Below, in pieces: positions 1 through 11,515 of a stretch of 64,000 nucleotides of DNA. A model generated the notes under the pieces. The model had not been told where the DNA came from. It ran no database searches and saw only the letters and a program-made list of their open reading frames with translations. Made by a program: the position numbers and the translations under genes. The number at the start of each line of letters is the position of its first letter. Position 1 is the first letter of the stretch. Location of the stretch: the NCBI GenBank assembly GCA_038373865.1, contig JAXGGA010003368.1, positions 1 through 64,000 of the forward strand, in the 5' to 3' direction. The DNA is from Uloborus plumipes (Eukaryota > Arthropoda > Arachnida > Araneae > Uloboridae).

Positions 1-274
1 CTGAATTCACCCCTGGTTACAGCTCCTTTTTTAAATAGCTTGCAGAATATTGGTTGAAGATCTCTTCTTTGCACAAAATGAAAGACAACATTTTTCTTAA
101 ACTATTTCAATATAAAACACAAAATTGACGAAAAGTGGAGCAGCCCCCATCTTGCACAGAGGTTTTCAATTTTTTGTTTCATTGCTTGAAAAATATGAAG
201 CCAAGACAAGATTCGCCACTGGTCTAGAATACGTGTTGCCCTGACTTTAAAAGCTCTCCCATATTGAAACAGTA
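1..274. other. Unassigned flank
   Basis: I see no gene or repeat boundary here. The longest open frame, on the minus strand, is short and low in complexity. The last bases, ending in TA at 273-274, form the left target site of the next element. Confidence 0.4.
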
Positions 275-1582
275 GGGGAGAGGGGGGCACATGTGAACAA
301 ACGATATTTTACCCAGTTAACATGAAGAGAAAAATCTGAAAAAAATTTATGTAGATGGTAACACAAGTACTATATCCTGCCTGAAATTTCAAAGATATAA
401 ACCATTTTGTTTTTCAGTTATCATAAGGTCCTATGTTTTGGAATGTACCAATATACTTTTATGTTCCAGTTCTCGGAGTAAAAACACATCCGAAACTTTT
501 TCTTTTTCTTTTCTTTTTTTTTTTTTTTTTTTTTTTTTGTGATTTGAACTTTATTCGTCTTAAAGTGGCATTAATAAGGGACGCTTTCATGCACTTTTTT
601 TTTAATTGAAAAAAATATAGTTTTTACAAAATTAGGCCTAAGTTAAGGTATTAAGGGGCACATGTGAACACATTATGTAGGGGAAGATGTGTGCCCTATA
701 ATGGTCTTTAGTTATTTCAATTTCACAAATTGTTGTTTTATATATTGAATAATCTAATTAAGAAATATTGAATAGTTAACAGTTTCCATACTCAATATTT
801 AAATAAAATCTGAAAGAATTGCAAAGAAAAGAGAGTTAAACCTGCTAAGCTGTTGAAAAAGGGGCAGTTAAAAGTTGTAGTAAGTGACGCTGAGTCCGAC
901 ATTAGTTTTGAAGACCGCAACTATCAAAAAATTTGTGCTAAAGTCAACCTTGCACCAGAAAATTTAGCTGTGAATGACTTTGTCCTCGTAGAATTCACTA
1001 CTTTTGGTGTCTTTTGTCACCAAAAAGACAAAAATTTACTATGAATATGAATGAAACTTTTATGTTTCCAAAAACCGATGATACATCGATGCTAAACACT
1101 CTGATGATATTCTGCTAAAATTACCACCACCTACAATTTTCTGTGGCACATGTCGAGCTGCACCTTCTGTTTCTTTTTCTGTGAAACTTGAAGGCTACAA
1201 TGTTCGTTGATTTGAGTTAATTAATCATGTTGAATAAATACCTTGATATTTTCATCGTAAGTGTTTGTTAATGTGAAATAAGCACTAAGCAGTATACTTA
1301 AAAATATGCGTGGGTGTATTTTATTTCCATTTGTGTATCCGTGTTTACTTGTGCCCCAGGTGTGTTTACAACTGCCCCCCTACTGGGACAGATGTGAACA
1401 AATTTCACAAATTTTAAACTTTTTTTTTTAACTGGAATTCACTGTTGAAAAATGGAAGTAACTACATGAAAATATTAGCAAATGTTTGATTTATCATGTA
1501 TAGCACTCGTCTCTTTTATATCTCAAATTAATAATGAGAAATATACAAAATGCCATTTTTGTTCACATGTGCCCCTCTCCCC
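275..1582 (+). mobile_element. pogo/Tigger-like DNA transposon, internally deleted
   Basis: The two ends are inverted copies of a G-rich terminus, GGGGAGAGG followed by CACATGTGAACA, facing each other. Each is flanked by TA (273-274 and 1583-1584), the target choice of the Tc1/mariner/pogo superfamily. Related sub-terminal copies of the GGGGCACATGTGAACA motif lie near 655-670 and, inverted and more diverged, near 1350-1400. The element is 1,308 bp, too short for a full transposase, and keeps only the C-terminal coding part (853-1212). I therefore read it as a non-autonomous deletion derivative. The superfamily call rests on the TA target and the C-terminal protein motifs. Confidence 0.75.
853..1212 (+). 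pseudogene. C-terminal remnant of a pogo-like transposase
   Basis: A 63-residue open stretch contains ENLAVNDFVLVEF, like the region after the DDE domain in pogo/Tigger-type transposases where a short barrel-like segment reads (V)GDFVLVxF. After frame breaks near 1044 and 1110 the next recognisable pieces are FMFPKTDD, then DDILLKLPPP and GYNVR, in the order expected for the same C-terminus. The catalytic core and the DNA-binding N-terminus are absent. At least two frameshifts separate the pieces, so no functional product is possible. The identification comes from remembered family motifs, not from a search. Confidence 0.55.
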
Positions 1583-1584
1583 TA

Positions 1585-3064
1585 TGTCTTAACGCTGTCG
1601 TTTCTGTTGAACTCTGAAGCGAAAAAAAAAATCATTTAAAATGTATTTGTGACATTATAATCCTATGAGACAAACTTATAGCAATACAGTAAACTCTCAC
1701 TTATACACAGCCTCATTTATGCGCCTTTTCACTTATACAACGATTTTCAGTGGTCCCAGCACATTCCATAGTAAAATAATGATAATTTAATTCGTTTATG
1801 TGTCGCTCTAAAGATAAATATTTCACTTATGCGCCGAATTTTTCGAAAAATGTAAACAATTTAATTCTCCCTTCTGTTAGTAGCAAAGATAATCTAAAAA
1901 TACCTTTCTTTGATCGTCATTATTAAAAATTTACCAGTGAGGATCCCTCAAGGAAGGGGCGATCGCCCTCATCGCCTCTCTCTTGCATCCATCCCTGCTC
2001 TACAGGAGCAGAATGTATGCCTATCATACACCACAGCTTTACTTACACAAGTGCAAAGTAATTGTTGACATCAAAGAAAAACAAAATACTGCAGCTCATT
2101 TGTAATGCTAGCACCAATTCAACAATAATATAGATCGACTATCAGTTAAATCTTGTAAAAATGACTTGTCCTAAAGTGAATAATGACTTCCTGCTTACTT
2201 TTTACAATGACGGCAGATTTTATATTCTGCCGACGCCTGTCAATGTTCAATTGTCCCTTTCTTATTTGCATTTCATTAATGGAGACTTAAGTTTAAACAT
2301 TTTCCTTGTATGATAATAAAATATATATCACTATCTATTTGTTATATGAATTAAGTAAGTAATATTTATGGTAGCAAAGCTGAATAAATTGAGTAACACC
2401 TATTATTACACCCACTTATTGGGTAAGTGGATAACAAACTTGGACAAATGTCAAGCGAACAGATAAAAAGCTTCCAGACAATTTTTATCACACGAGGAAA
2501 AATAAAGCTTTTCCACTATACTGCAGTGCTAAGCCCAAAAGTGGTATCTACAGTCGAGCTCAAACTGAAATATAACTCTTTAAAGTTTTGCGCCACCATG
2601 TATTTGATTCAGATGAAACTTTTTCAGAAATTTTTTAAAAATATTTCCCGTTCTCAAATGCTCATATAATTTCGTAGAAAGGTAAAATACGTCACAAAGA
2701 GCCACCTGATGGCCATAACTTAATTTTGTTAAAAAGTGCAGATACGACTTTTGTGCTTAGCACGGCAGTATAGTACATGGAGTTTCAGCCATAAATCGTA
2801 ACCGCTATGTCAAAGCTTGCGTAATAAGCACTGACTTGGGTAATAAATAAAGCAGTATTAATTGATGTTGAATAAAATGCTGCAGGCAATGTCAACTCAA
2901 ATATTATAAATATTTCCGAAATAGTATAGAGCCTCTAACCGATTTAGTTAGTAATGTGGGGTTAAAGAAGAAAAAAAACCATTGTTTCTCGCTGTTTCGC
3001 TAAGCCAGAAAAAGAAAAATTCTGTCATTTGTCTGTGTCTGCACTGTTGTGTCTAATTTCGGCA
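1585..3064. other. Gene-free AT-rich stretch
   Basis: Apart from the MITE fragment starting at 1687 I see no gene or element boundary. The open frame at 2427-2669 is low in complexity and matches nothing I know. Confidence 0.4.
1687..1862 (-). mobile_element. Fragment of the CAGTGAAC-type TA-site MITE
   Basis: This starts CAGTAAACTCTCACTTAT after a TA and matches, base for base over most of its length, the reverse complement of the right part of the MITE at 25474-26032. Shared words include CACTTATGCGCC and TCTAAAGATAAATATTTCAC. Only one terminus is present, so the copy is truncated. Termini of this type with a TA target are typical of pogo/Tigger-derived MITEs. Confidence 0.7.
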
Positions 3065-4160
3065 ACGTGAGTTCCTTGGATGGCCATGCTGTCTTACATC
3101 GGTATTATACACCTTGGATAGTCGTAGTATCTTACTTCGGCAGGGTGGTCAAGGAGCCTTACTTCGACATAGTACACACTTCGGATGGTGATGGGGTGTC
3201 ATGCTTCCGCAATGTTAACATTGCGGATGGTCATGACCAGTGGTTGGAAAAACTACATATTTTTCGCAGCGAACTATAACTACAATTACTTTCTTATAAA
3301 TGTAGTTAACTACAGCTACAACTACTTTTTTTTAAATGTAGCGAGCTACACTACTTTTGAAATGTAGTTGCTACTTCGCTACTTTTTAAAAAATAAATAA
3401 ATAAAAGGAATACACCGTTTGAGAATCGACCGAAAAAATTCGAAAAGTGGTTTCATTAATAAATTTCCTCATTTGAATATTGAATAGAAATAGGAGTTGT
3501 CTTTAAATTTATTTGAACTTTTTCCTTTTTGTTCCTTCTTTTTTTGCTAAAATTTGTACTTTTTAGATTTTTTTTTATTTCAATTTTTACGAATATTCGC
3601 CACAAGAACCACCTTGTTTTTTTCCTTCGCTCTCTCTTTTTTCAATTTTTTTTTCATTTATTTATTTGTTTTTTTAATTTAAAAGTAGTTTTCAGAAATC
3701 GCTACAAACTAATATTTTTTTGCATCGCACTACTCACTACTCTACTTTTTTCAAAAAGTAGTGCGCTACATTACAAACTACTAAAAAATGTAGCTACTAC
3801 AGTAGTTTCGCTACTTGTAGCGCGCTACTTCCGGCCACTGGTCATGACACCTTATTTCAACATTATACACATCCCGTTTAGTCATTACGTCTTATTTTCG
3901 CATTCTGCACACCTTGGATATGGTCGTGGTATCTTACTTGTGCAGAATGGTCATGGTTATCGTGTCTTCCTTTGGCATTTCATACACTTCGAATGGTCAT
4001 GATGTCTTACTTCCGCATTATTCAAACTTCGGATGGTCATGGTACTATAATTAGGTTTTTGTACACCTTGCGGATGGTCATAATGCTTTACTTCAGCATT
4101 ATACACTCAGTAAGGCCGTGGTGTCTTACTTTAGTACTATACACATTTCGAATGATCAAA
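3065..4160. repeat. Degenerate minisatellite, unit about 39-40 bp
   Basis: The unit reads roughly CTTCGGATGGTCATGG, then TGTCTTACTTCGGCATTATACAC. It recurs with heavy divergence from 3065 to 3237 and again from 3841 to 4160; the gap is the hAT-like MITE 3238-3840. Repeated words such as GGATGGTCATG, TCTTACTTC and CATTATACAC mark about ten units. The array was continuous before the MITE landed. Confidence 0.75.
3238..3840 (+). mobile_element. hAT-like MITE, GTAGC-rich
   Basis: The termini are CAGTGGTTGGAA and TTCCGGCCACTG, flanked by the identical 8-bp duplication GTCATGAC at 3230-3237 and 3841-3848. An 8-bp TSD with CAG...CTG ends fits the hAT superfamily. The interior is built from many short GTAGC/GCTAC words in both orientations, so much of the element can fold on itself. 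It has no coding capacity. A second, inverted copy lies at 35335-35868. Confidence 0.8.
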
Positions 4161-6856
4161 CCAAACAAATTCTTACTCATTTGTCACCAAAAAGCGGCAT
4201 GTAACTCGTTCTCTGTGGTTTTTGTCCCCACTTTCGTTTTGGCTCGAGAACATATTCTCAAAATTTCTCCAATTCGATATTCTCTAATCAAAAATTCTCC
4301 TTAAAGTTGAAATAAAAAAGAACAAATTTCGAATTAATAAAAATTGCTTGGCAGTGTCTATAAACCCAGTCCTAAGTACTTATACGCAAAATTTCGTACT
4401 TCTGCGCCATTTGGTTCGACCCTTTTACTTTGATAAATCTAGCGACACTGAAAATTATCCAATGATTGAGATTCTATTCAGAAAGCTTGCTTAAAAGAAA
4501 TAAATTATGAAAAAGTAAAAAAAAAAAAAAAAAGCTGTAGAAGTTAATATCTGCTAACAGTGGTGTGCATAACGTACATCCACCCTGATGATGAAATGCT
4601 TTGTGACCTTACATCTGTTGAGTTCAGGAAAGATAGTTCAGAGATACTTTTTTATTAATGCCATAAAAAGACTTGCTAAGGATGAAATGGAAGATTGTAG
4701 AGAAAGAGGGGGTGCATCGTATTGGTTTAGAAGCGTTTTGGAATGTTTGACACTTAGTTGTTAAGTAAATTAAAATTGAAATTTAAATTAAAAACAAAAC
4801 AGAATCAAACAATCTTTCAAAAGTTTTCTTTTTTTCCCTTTTTCATCAAGCTAAATTTTTATTTAAAACATGCTTGACTAAGTTTTTGAGGAGTATTTTC
4901 GATTTTCCCTGCTTCTGTTCGTGTAAAACATTTAAATTTTAAGCATAATTTTTCATAAATATCCCGAATAAAGGGTAGGAAATTTGATTATAAGGCCCTT
5001 AATTAGCTTTTAAAAAGTAAGAAAACCAAGGGTATGCAGAGCCTTTTTTCCGTCTGTTTCAGGCTTTTTGCCCCTTTTCCGCCCTGTGCTTTAGAAGACT
5101 TAATTCTTCTGTCTTATTTTCAACTTGACACCAAAAATAAATCGCCTAATGTACTTTTGAAGCCTTTTTGATCACTGGTTCATCTTTTGTTCGATTTTTT
5201 TACATTTTCAGACTTCATGGCACTTCTTCTTCCACCATTAGAGCAACGATTTAATTTGACTTGAAACTGCAATATGTTTCAAAGAATTAATTATTCATAA
5301 TTAGATACTTCAGATTAGAAGCTTTTGCAAAGGTTTACCTATAGAATACTTTCAGCTACCAATTACGCACGTGTTATCATTTTTTAAGTTGAAACATACA
5401 TTTTCTTTCTACAAGTAAACAGATACATTTTGTGCTACGAATCCAAGAAAAACGTATTGGATTGAAAGGGAGAAAACACCAAACGTAATTGGTAGAATAT
5501 ATACCACAAAACAATGTTAGATCTGATTTTTGTTCTTGGTTTTTTTCCCCTTCGATTCTCTACTCAATCTAGTAAACAATCTTGAGAGAAATCTCTTCTC
5601 CTGACACATTTTTTTTCTCTACTAGAGGTCAAATCTTATTTACCACCTACGGCGACACGTGCAAGGATGAAAAAACAAAACACAAACAGCATAGAAGCAG
5701 GTAAAATAAATACGTCAGAAATTGACATTGAACGGCGAGGACGAAAACATGATTTCTTCCAGGATTCCAGAGCATTGATTTCTATTACAAACCTTAAGAA
5801 TTCAAGAGCTCAAATCTAAATTGTTAAAGTGTCTTCATCACTGGCCATCGTTTTCGTTTGCGAAAAATATTAGTGGAGGATTACAAATTGAACGCAGGTG
5901 ACATGGTGTATTCCGTAGCAGTACAATTAGGAACTCAAATTCATGTTATCCAAAGTCCAAATTTGCAGTTTTTAATAGTTTTTTTTTTTTACCATCTTGT
6001 AAAACTTTGAATGATTTCAACAGCTTTCTAAAGTACGATCAGCAAATTGTGCTAGTGAAAATTGTTTAATCTTGTTCATTAGAAGTTTTCCCAAATTCAA
6101 CCAATTGTGGAACAAGAAATCGTTTGGAAAGAATTAGTGTTGTGCATTAAGCATCCAGTCTCATTCTGTCGATTTTTTAAAAATGTTTGCTGATTATAAT
6201 TCACAACTTGAAATTATTAACGATTCTAGTGTTGTTTTATGTAACCGGTTTATTGAGAAGATAATATCAATGATACATTGACGTAGTGTTATAAGAGCAA
6301 AGGCAAAGGAGAGAAAAATAGTATACAGGGAAAAAAAGTGGATTCATGAACTTATCGGCAGTAGAAAAATAGCCTTCGAAACAAAGAATCAGTATGGGAT
6401 GAAATACATTTAGTAAATAGGAAGCGATCGTAAAATGTATTTATTAAAAGAAAAAAAATAGCAATACTCAGTTGGTTGACAAATTAAGGAGAATACTCAG
6501 AAATGTTCATGATTTCCCATTTATGTACATTTTACGTGATTACTGGTGGTTCAAATGATGCAAAACTTTATTTTATTTTGTTAATTGTTCGTGTTAAAAT
6601 ACTTTCATTTTCAGCAACTATTACTGAAAAAAAGTGAGCTTTTTTATTTCCTTGATATTTATATATAAACATGATAATTGATTTGTGATTTACATAAATT
6701 GAGTTTACACGTTTTTATTACTCTGCGTAAAGAAATTCGGGGGTACGACAGCCCCCTTCTCTTTCATTAGCCACCCTTGCCCTGTTTTTGTGTGAAAAAA
6801 AAAATGTGTGTGTGTGTGAAGATACGCACATGCAGATACACAAAGTCTAAGAGCTA
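4161..6856. other. Gene-free stretch, nothing recognised
   Basis: The stretch is AT-rich with several A or T runs. I found no convincing open frame, TIR pair or tRNA-like promoter. Confidence 0.4.
6798..6820. repeat. A run plus (TG)n microsatellite
   Basis: An A run followed by TGTGTGTGTG, an ordinary simple repeat. Confidence 0.8.
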
Positions 6857-7162
6857 TTGTCCGTAAACAAGTGCATTTTTCCTTTCTTTCTTTTTTTAAA
6901 AATTTTTTGCGATCAATATACATTATACATTTTACATTTTCATGCCAGAAATACCATCTGGTTTCAACGACAAAAAGTTCTTCATGAATTTATGAAGCAA
7001 CTTCTTGAACTTGAACTCAACAAGACACCGAATGAGATTAGGGATTTGGAGCGTGTTATCGGAATGAAAAAAAATGCCACTGACTCCCGAGAGCAGCTTG
7101 TAAAGCTCGTCGTGACCTTCGGCTGTGGGTTTTGTCCGACTGACCTAGAGAATCTGGCGTGA
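6857..7162 (+). other. Unrecognised 101-codon open frame
   Basis: The second half of this frame (about residues 38-101) has a protein-like composition, including a charged helical stretch with LLELELNKTPNEIRDLERV and a CGFC motif. Local GC is higher than in the flanks. The first 30 residues look like translated low-complexity DNA, so the ATG is unlikely to be the true start. The opposite strand is also open across 6982-7191, which weakens the case. I recognise no family. It could be an exon fragment, an old transposase piece or chance. Confidence 0.2.
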
Positions 7163-9325
7163 ACCCTTTCTTGCTGCAGAAGGAATTTCATCGCATTGCG
7201 GATGTATTGTTCTTCTAAAAATAAGCTTTAGAAAAAAAAATGTTATTTTTTTTTTTCTCTCAAGAAGATTGATTATTGTTTCAGTTCAGTGTTCAGTTCT
7301 GAAATTTCGAGAGCATCTTTGGTAATAAACAAACCTTTTTGACAATACCTAATAAGTATTCGAACAGGGTTCAAAACAAGAGGTCGTTAGTCGCATTTTG
7401 CAACTTAAAAGTTTAGTTTGATAACTACAATTTTACTCCAGTCGCACTTTTTCTCGACAAACTAGTTGCATTAAAATTAATCTGACGATATCGTAATTTT
7501 ACTACCGGTTGCCATTTTTATTTTTTAAAAACATTATGTTAATACATTACAAATGTTATACTACCCAGCACAACAATCATTACTGATACCACTAATTGGC
7601 AATAAGGGCTTGTGCATATTCGCTGAATAGTTCGTACATTTTAAAGTGAACTAAGCTTTAAAAAATATTCTTTACATTAAAAATATATATATATATATTT
7701 TTATACTTCGGTTATAAGTATTTTCGTCCAGAAGAACTTTATTTGGGTTGAAACTTTTTGAATCTGGGTTTTTTATGTGTATATTAATAACCTATCCTTA
7801 AGTCTTAAAATAAAAGCAAACCGAAGTTGAAAAACAAATACTTTTCAATAAAAAAGAAAGATAGAATACTGTTGAAAACGTGAAAGATATTAATAATTTA
7901 AATTGCTTACGATTTGCTTTTGATTACGGTTTGCGAAAAACTTTTATACTCATCTTACGGATGGGAAAAGTTGATTAAAGGATGAAAACTTGATTTTATA
8001 AGGGCAAAGTGTGACTTTAAAAAAAAACATCGAGTGTCCTCACCCATTCTCGTTCTGAAATCTAAGGGATGTAAAGCAGTGAGTAACCGCCCCTAAGCAA
8101 GGGCTAAGGCAGGAACTTTCATGTGATGCTTTTGCTAAAACAAAAAAAAAGGAAAGTCGATAGTGGGTAACATAAATAAATTATTAATTTCAAATAAATA
8201 AATAAATAAAAATAGTAAATAAAATAATGTAAATAAAGCTAATTATTAAAAAAGAACAAAAATAGCAATTTAAAGACTGATTTGAAAAAAAAATCTTTTA
8301 CTATTGATACGTATTTGGGTTCACCCCCTTGCCAATGATTCTGTCGGTAACCGTGGTTTGAGTTATTTAAAAATGTATGAACGTGTATCAAATTCTTAAA
8401 ACTTCCTCCAAAAGTTGTTTTCCCAGCACGATAAAGAAGTTAAGAAATTCTTCCAGAACACATTGCGCCATCTGTTATTCAATGTGTTAAGGAAACTTGT
8501 CGTTGCTAGCGCCATCTATTACCAACAAAACGCAGTATTTTCCATTTCGATTAATGTTTTTATTACCGCAAGAGAAAATAAATTAGATACTAGGGTAGTC
8601 TCATGACTTAACGGTTTTTTACTGATAGATTTATGTAATAAATTTCAGCTCCGGGTGTCATATTGTTTGTTTTGTTACTCTTCAAGTTTTACAATTTAAA
8701 CTATTATAGTTACTTCTGTTCCACCTTTTTTCTCGGATGGCTTTTTATCTTAAAATTCACTCTCAATCGACACTTTCGTGGTATTGAAAAAGGATTCCTT
8801 GAAACCACGAAACACGTGACAAGCCGGTCATTTTGAACTTTTCTGAGACGGGGTGGGGACTCAATGTAAAATGTGCCAAAAAAATAATAATAATAATAAT
8901 AACCAGTTCACTTAAATTTCGAATACATTGATTTGACAAAGCTGGAAGTAGGGGCGGGAGGGGTCAAATGGCCTTCCCTGACCTCTACCCCTCCCCCCCG
9001 CCCCAATGAGGGACCTGTCTACAGTAATCTGCAATTTTGTGTGTTGAAAAGCTGAAAAACTTTTTTTACTATGCAGTTCGTGTATTAATCATACTGGTAT
9101 TCAAAATTAAACAACAATATAGCGAGTTCAGCACTGTTATTTCCCAACCAATTACGTATTTAATGATAAATAATGGTTGTAACCAAAATACGATCTTAAA
9201 CAGCAAAAAAAATCATTAAATAAAAATCATTGAAAGAAATCCATTGAATATAAAACATCTGATAAAAGATAAATAAATAAACAAAATGGAAAATTAAAAA
9301 AAAAAAAAATCTGTGTGTGTGTATG
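7163..9325. other. Gene-free stretch with simple repeats
   Basis: It holds (TA)n near 7685, an (AATA)n-like tract near 8190-8220, (AAT)n near 8883-8900 and (TG)n near 9311-9321. I see no gene. A short C-rich block near 8940-9025 ends GACCTGTCTACAG and shares that end word with the MITE at 21039-21223. It may be a decayed relative. Confidence 0.4.
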
Positions 9326-9333
9326 TTCTAAAG

Positions 9334-9759
9334 CAAGGGTTCTCAACCTTTTTCTGACTCATCTGACTCATGGCCCCTTAACTTCTATATATTTTTTCCA
9401 AAATCAGATTCAAGCCGTTTTAAATATGCTAAATCACCCAAAATGATTGATTTGCATTGCAAATTTTTCATGTTCTAATTTATAATTGATTTATTATTTC
9501 TTTAGCCATTTCTTCAGTATGCCTTGATAAGCTAGAATTTACTTAACATGGAATAGTTTTAGTGATGTTTTTAGCTTAAGGTCTCGATTGCTCGTCTTTG
9601 TTTTTAAATATTTGTAAACCAAAAAAAAAAAAAACCTTATGTAGTAGTTTCCTTAGTATCCATTAAACCTTTCAGAAATAAAACAAATGAAAAACTATCA
9701 GAGAAATTTTTTCCCAAAATTTTACTAGTACATGCGGCAAAAAAGGTTGAGACACGCCG
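9334..9759. mobile_element. hAT-like MITE
   Basis: The left end is CAAGGGTTCTCAACCTTTTT and the right end, read inverted, is CGGCGTGTCTCAACCTTTTT. This terminus belongs to a widespread hAT/Charlie-type group. Flanks are TTCTAAAG (9326-9333) and TTCTAGAG (9760-9767), an 8-bp TSD with one change. The 426-bp body has no open frame. The terminal mismatches suggest an old copy. Confidence 0.75.
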
Positions 9760-9999
9760 TTCTAGAGGAAACGTGAATCATTAATAAGCATAATACACAG
9801 TTAATAATGAAAGGAAAAGTTTTTTCTTCTTGTGAAATGAAATATCTTGTATTCCATCCGCTACCGAAAGAACATTCTCCCAATCAAATACTTCAAGAAT
9901 CAACAAAAAAAAGGAACATCCGACTCAGATTTTATCATTAAGTCTCAACCTTGAAAAAATCCCCGATTTCATTATCCACCCAAATTACACTCCATCCAT

Positions 10000-10335
10000 T
10001 GTCGGCGCGATGTCGCTACATTTCCAACTGCAACTGAATTCACCCGTTCCCAGGTGCACCCGGAGATACCCCTCGCATCAAGGCACACAATCCATTCATA
10101 ACCCCACAATAAAACAGTAATGAAAGAGAGAGAGAGAGGGATGGTTCGGTGTATATATGCGGGTCCTGTTTGCTCTGGCGGCGAGCCACTTCCCCAACAC
10201 CGGACAGTCAGCTTTGACGTATGGCCCGGGAAAAGGGCCCTCTCTTGGGGAGCGTCCATGAAATTCGAAGTTGCTCTCGATGCTTTTAATCCAGTGCTTC
10301 TCCGTGAAAGTTCAGAAGAACTAAAAAAAAATATG
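10000..10335 (+). promoter_or_regulatory. GC-richer block with TATA-like motif
   Basis: The block is clearly richer in G+C than its surroundings and is not part of a repeat I can bound. It contains a (GA)n tract (10122-10138), then GTATATATGCGGG at 10151-10163, then CpG-containing sequence. A TATA-like box followed by GC-rich DNA resembles an arthropod core promoter. The downstream CAGTCAG (about 10206) is too far from the TATA for textbook spacing, and no coding exon is visible after it. Treat this as a candidate only. Confidence 0.2.
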
Positions 10336-10435
10336 TAACCTAACTTTATGAATTCGGTGGCAGCAGTGCTGCCTCCATTGCTATGGAGTAACTTAACTGA
10401 TATATCTGGTGTAAGGTTACACCATGGTAATGTAA

Positions 10436-10566
10436 AACCCTGTTCACATTGTGAAATTTAACCTGGATTACCTTCATCCGAGTTAGGATAACAAATTTTT
10501 TAAATAGGTAATCTTTAACTCACTAAACTTTTTAATCCGGGTTAAAGTGCTAGTGCGAACAGGGCT
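10436..10566. mobile_element. Short MITE nested in composite repeat A
   Basis: The termini are AACCCTGTTC and GAACAGGGCT, flanked by TAA on both sides (10433-10435 and 10567-10569). The related repeat at 57.4-58.0 kb lacks this segment and reads straight through TTACATTACC, giving an empty site. A 3-bp TAA/TTA target is typical of PIF/Harbinger MITEs. Confidence 0.65.
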
Positions 10567-10767
10567 TAACTATAGCACAACGTTTCATCCGTTTCTGTGT
10601 GTAAGGTTGCATTAGAATTCTCTCTCAAAGAAAGCAGGAAAAAGAACATTTATCAGGCTGGCAGATTACTTTCCATTATCTGTTTGTTTAGTGTTTGTCA
10701 TGCTGATGCTTTCCCACTGCCCATCAATTTTACGCAAATTCGTAAGTTATTTTAATGACACACGATA

Positions 10768-10838
10768 GAATCGAAGCCCGAAACACGAACTAACAGCCCA
10801 CAGAGCAAAGCAAGCGTTTGACCACTGGGCCAGTTTAG
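10768..10838 (-). other. tRNA-like Pol III promoter inside repeat A
   Basis: On the minus strand an A-box-like TGGCCCAGTGGT (about 10832-10821) is followed about 40 bp later by a B-box-like GGGCTTCGATTC (about 10780-10769), the spacing seen in tRNA genes. There is no intact cloverleaf, so this is a tRNA-derived promoter module rather than a tRNA gene. Confidence 0.55.
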
Positions 10839-11054
10839 TTACGTCTTGGTTACGTTCATAAGACTTTAAAAGCTCTGAGCTTTGAGGCGAGCACTTTGAA
10901 TAATGTTCCAGCAACTTTAACGCTTGGTGGATGGAACTTCACACCGGCTGCGTGAAACTTTCCTCCAACAATTTTGAGTTCTCTTAAAATAGGAAAAGCT
11001 TGCTCCAGAAGTTGTGTAACTTTGCACCCATTAACAACAGTAACCTTACACTTT

Positions 11055-11515
11055 TTTTTTATAGAGAAGACGAAGTTTTAAAATGTTTTTGCCAATTCAT
11101 AGAAACAGGGGTCAATTTAGAAAGAAAATAGGCTCGTTAACAGAGCCTTCACAAAAATACAACTTTTAAAAACAGACTCTTCACAAAACTCCGAAATATA
11201 AAACCGGATTATTCACAAAAATTCAAAATACAAAAGCAAACCTTTCACAAAAATCTGAGACTCAAAACTAATGAGTTCTTGGTTTAATTTAGTCAACTAT
11301 GTTATCTCCTTTAATCTCGTACATTTGTATTGTTTGAATTTAAGTCATAAGTTGTAAAAACATTTTATATTTCTCTGAGATTATTAAGTTAACCATCCTA
11401 ACGTATTTGAAAAGTGCTTCAGTTATTAATCAAAAAAGTGATGAGTAATTGTAGTAAAGAATAATGTAGTGAATAAGCACTTTATTGTGCTTGCTAACTT
11501 TTATAAATTCTTATA
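11055..11515. other. Unassigned AT-rich spacer
   Basis: No gene is seen. Short imperfect repeats of a TTCACAAAAATCC.AAA.ATAAAAC type run from about 11140 to 11270. Confidence 0.4.

Larger units (their letters stand above)
10334..11054 (-). repeat. Composite repeat with internal tRNA-like segment, copy A
   Basis: Read on the minus strand this aligns along nearly its whole length with 57371-57975. Shared landmarks in order are GTTAATGGG, AAAGTTACACAACTTCT, CGGTGT.AAGTTCCA, ATGAACGTAACCAAG, the tRNA-like module, TGTCATTAAAATA, ACTTACGAATTTG, CATTACCAT.GTGTAA and GAGGCAGCACTGCT. Both copies carry TAAGGTTAC-type words at their edges. Copy A is longer because a 131-bp MITE sits inside it (10436-10566). 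No TSD is visible. It could be a long SINE or a non-autonomous retroelement. Confidence 0.65.

Noticed and set aside
3529..4002. 157-codon frame rich in Phe/Leu
   Set aside because: It spans the T-rich interior of the hAT MITE and the minisatellite.
3065..4160. CRISPR-like array
   Set aside because: The units are degenerate and contiguous with no unique spacers, in eukaryotic DNA.
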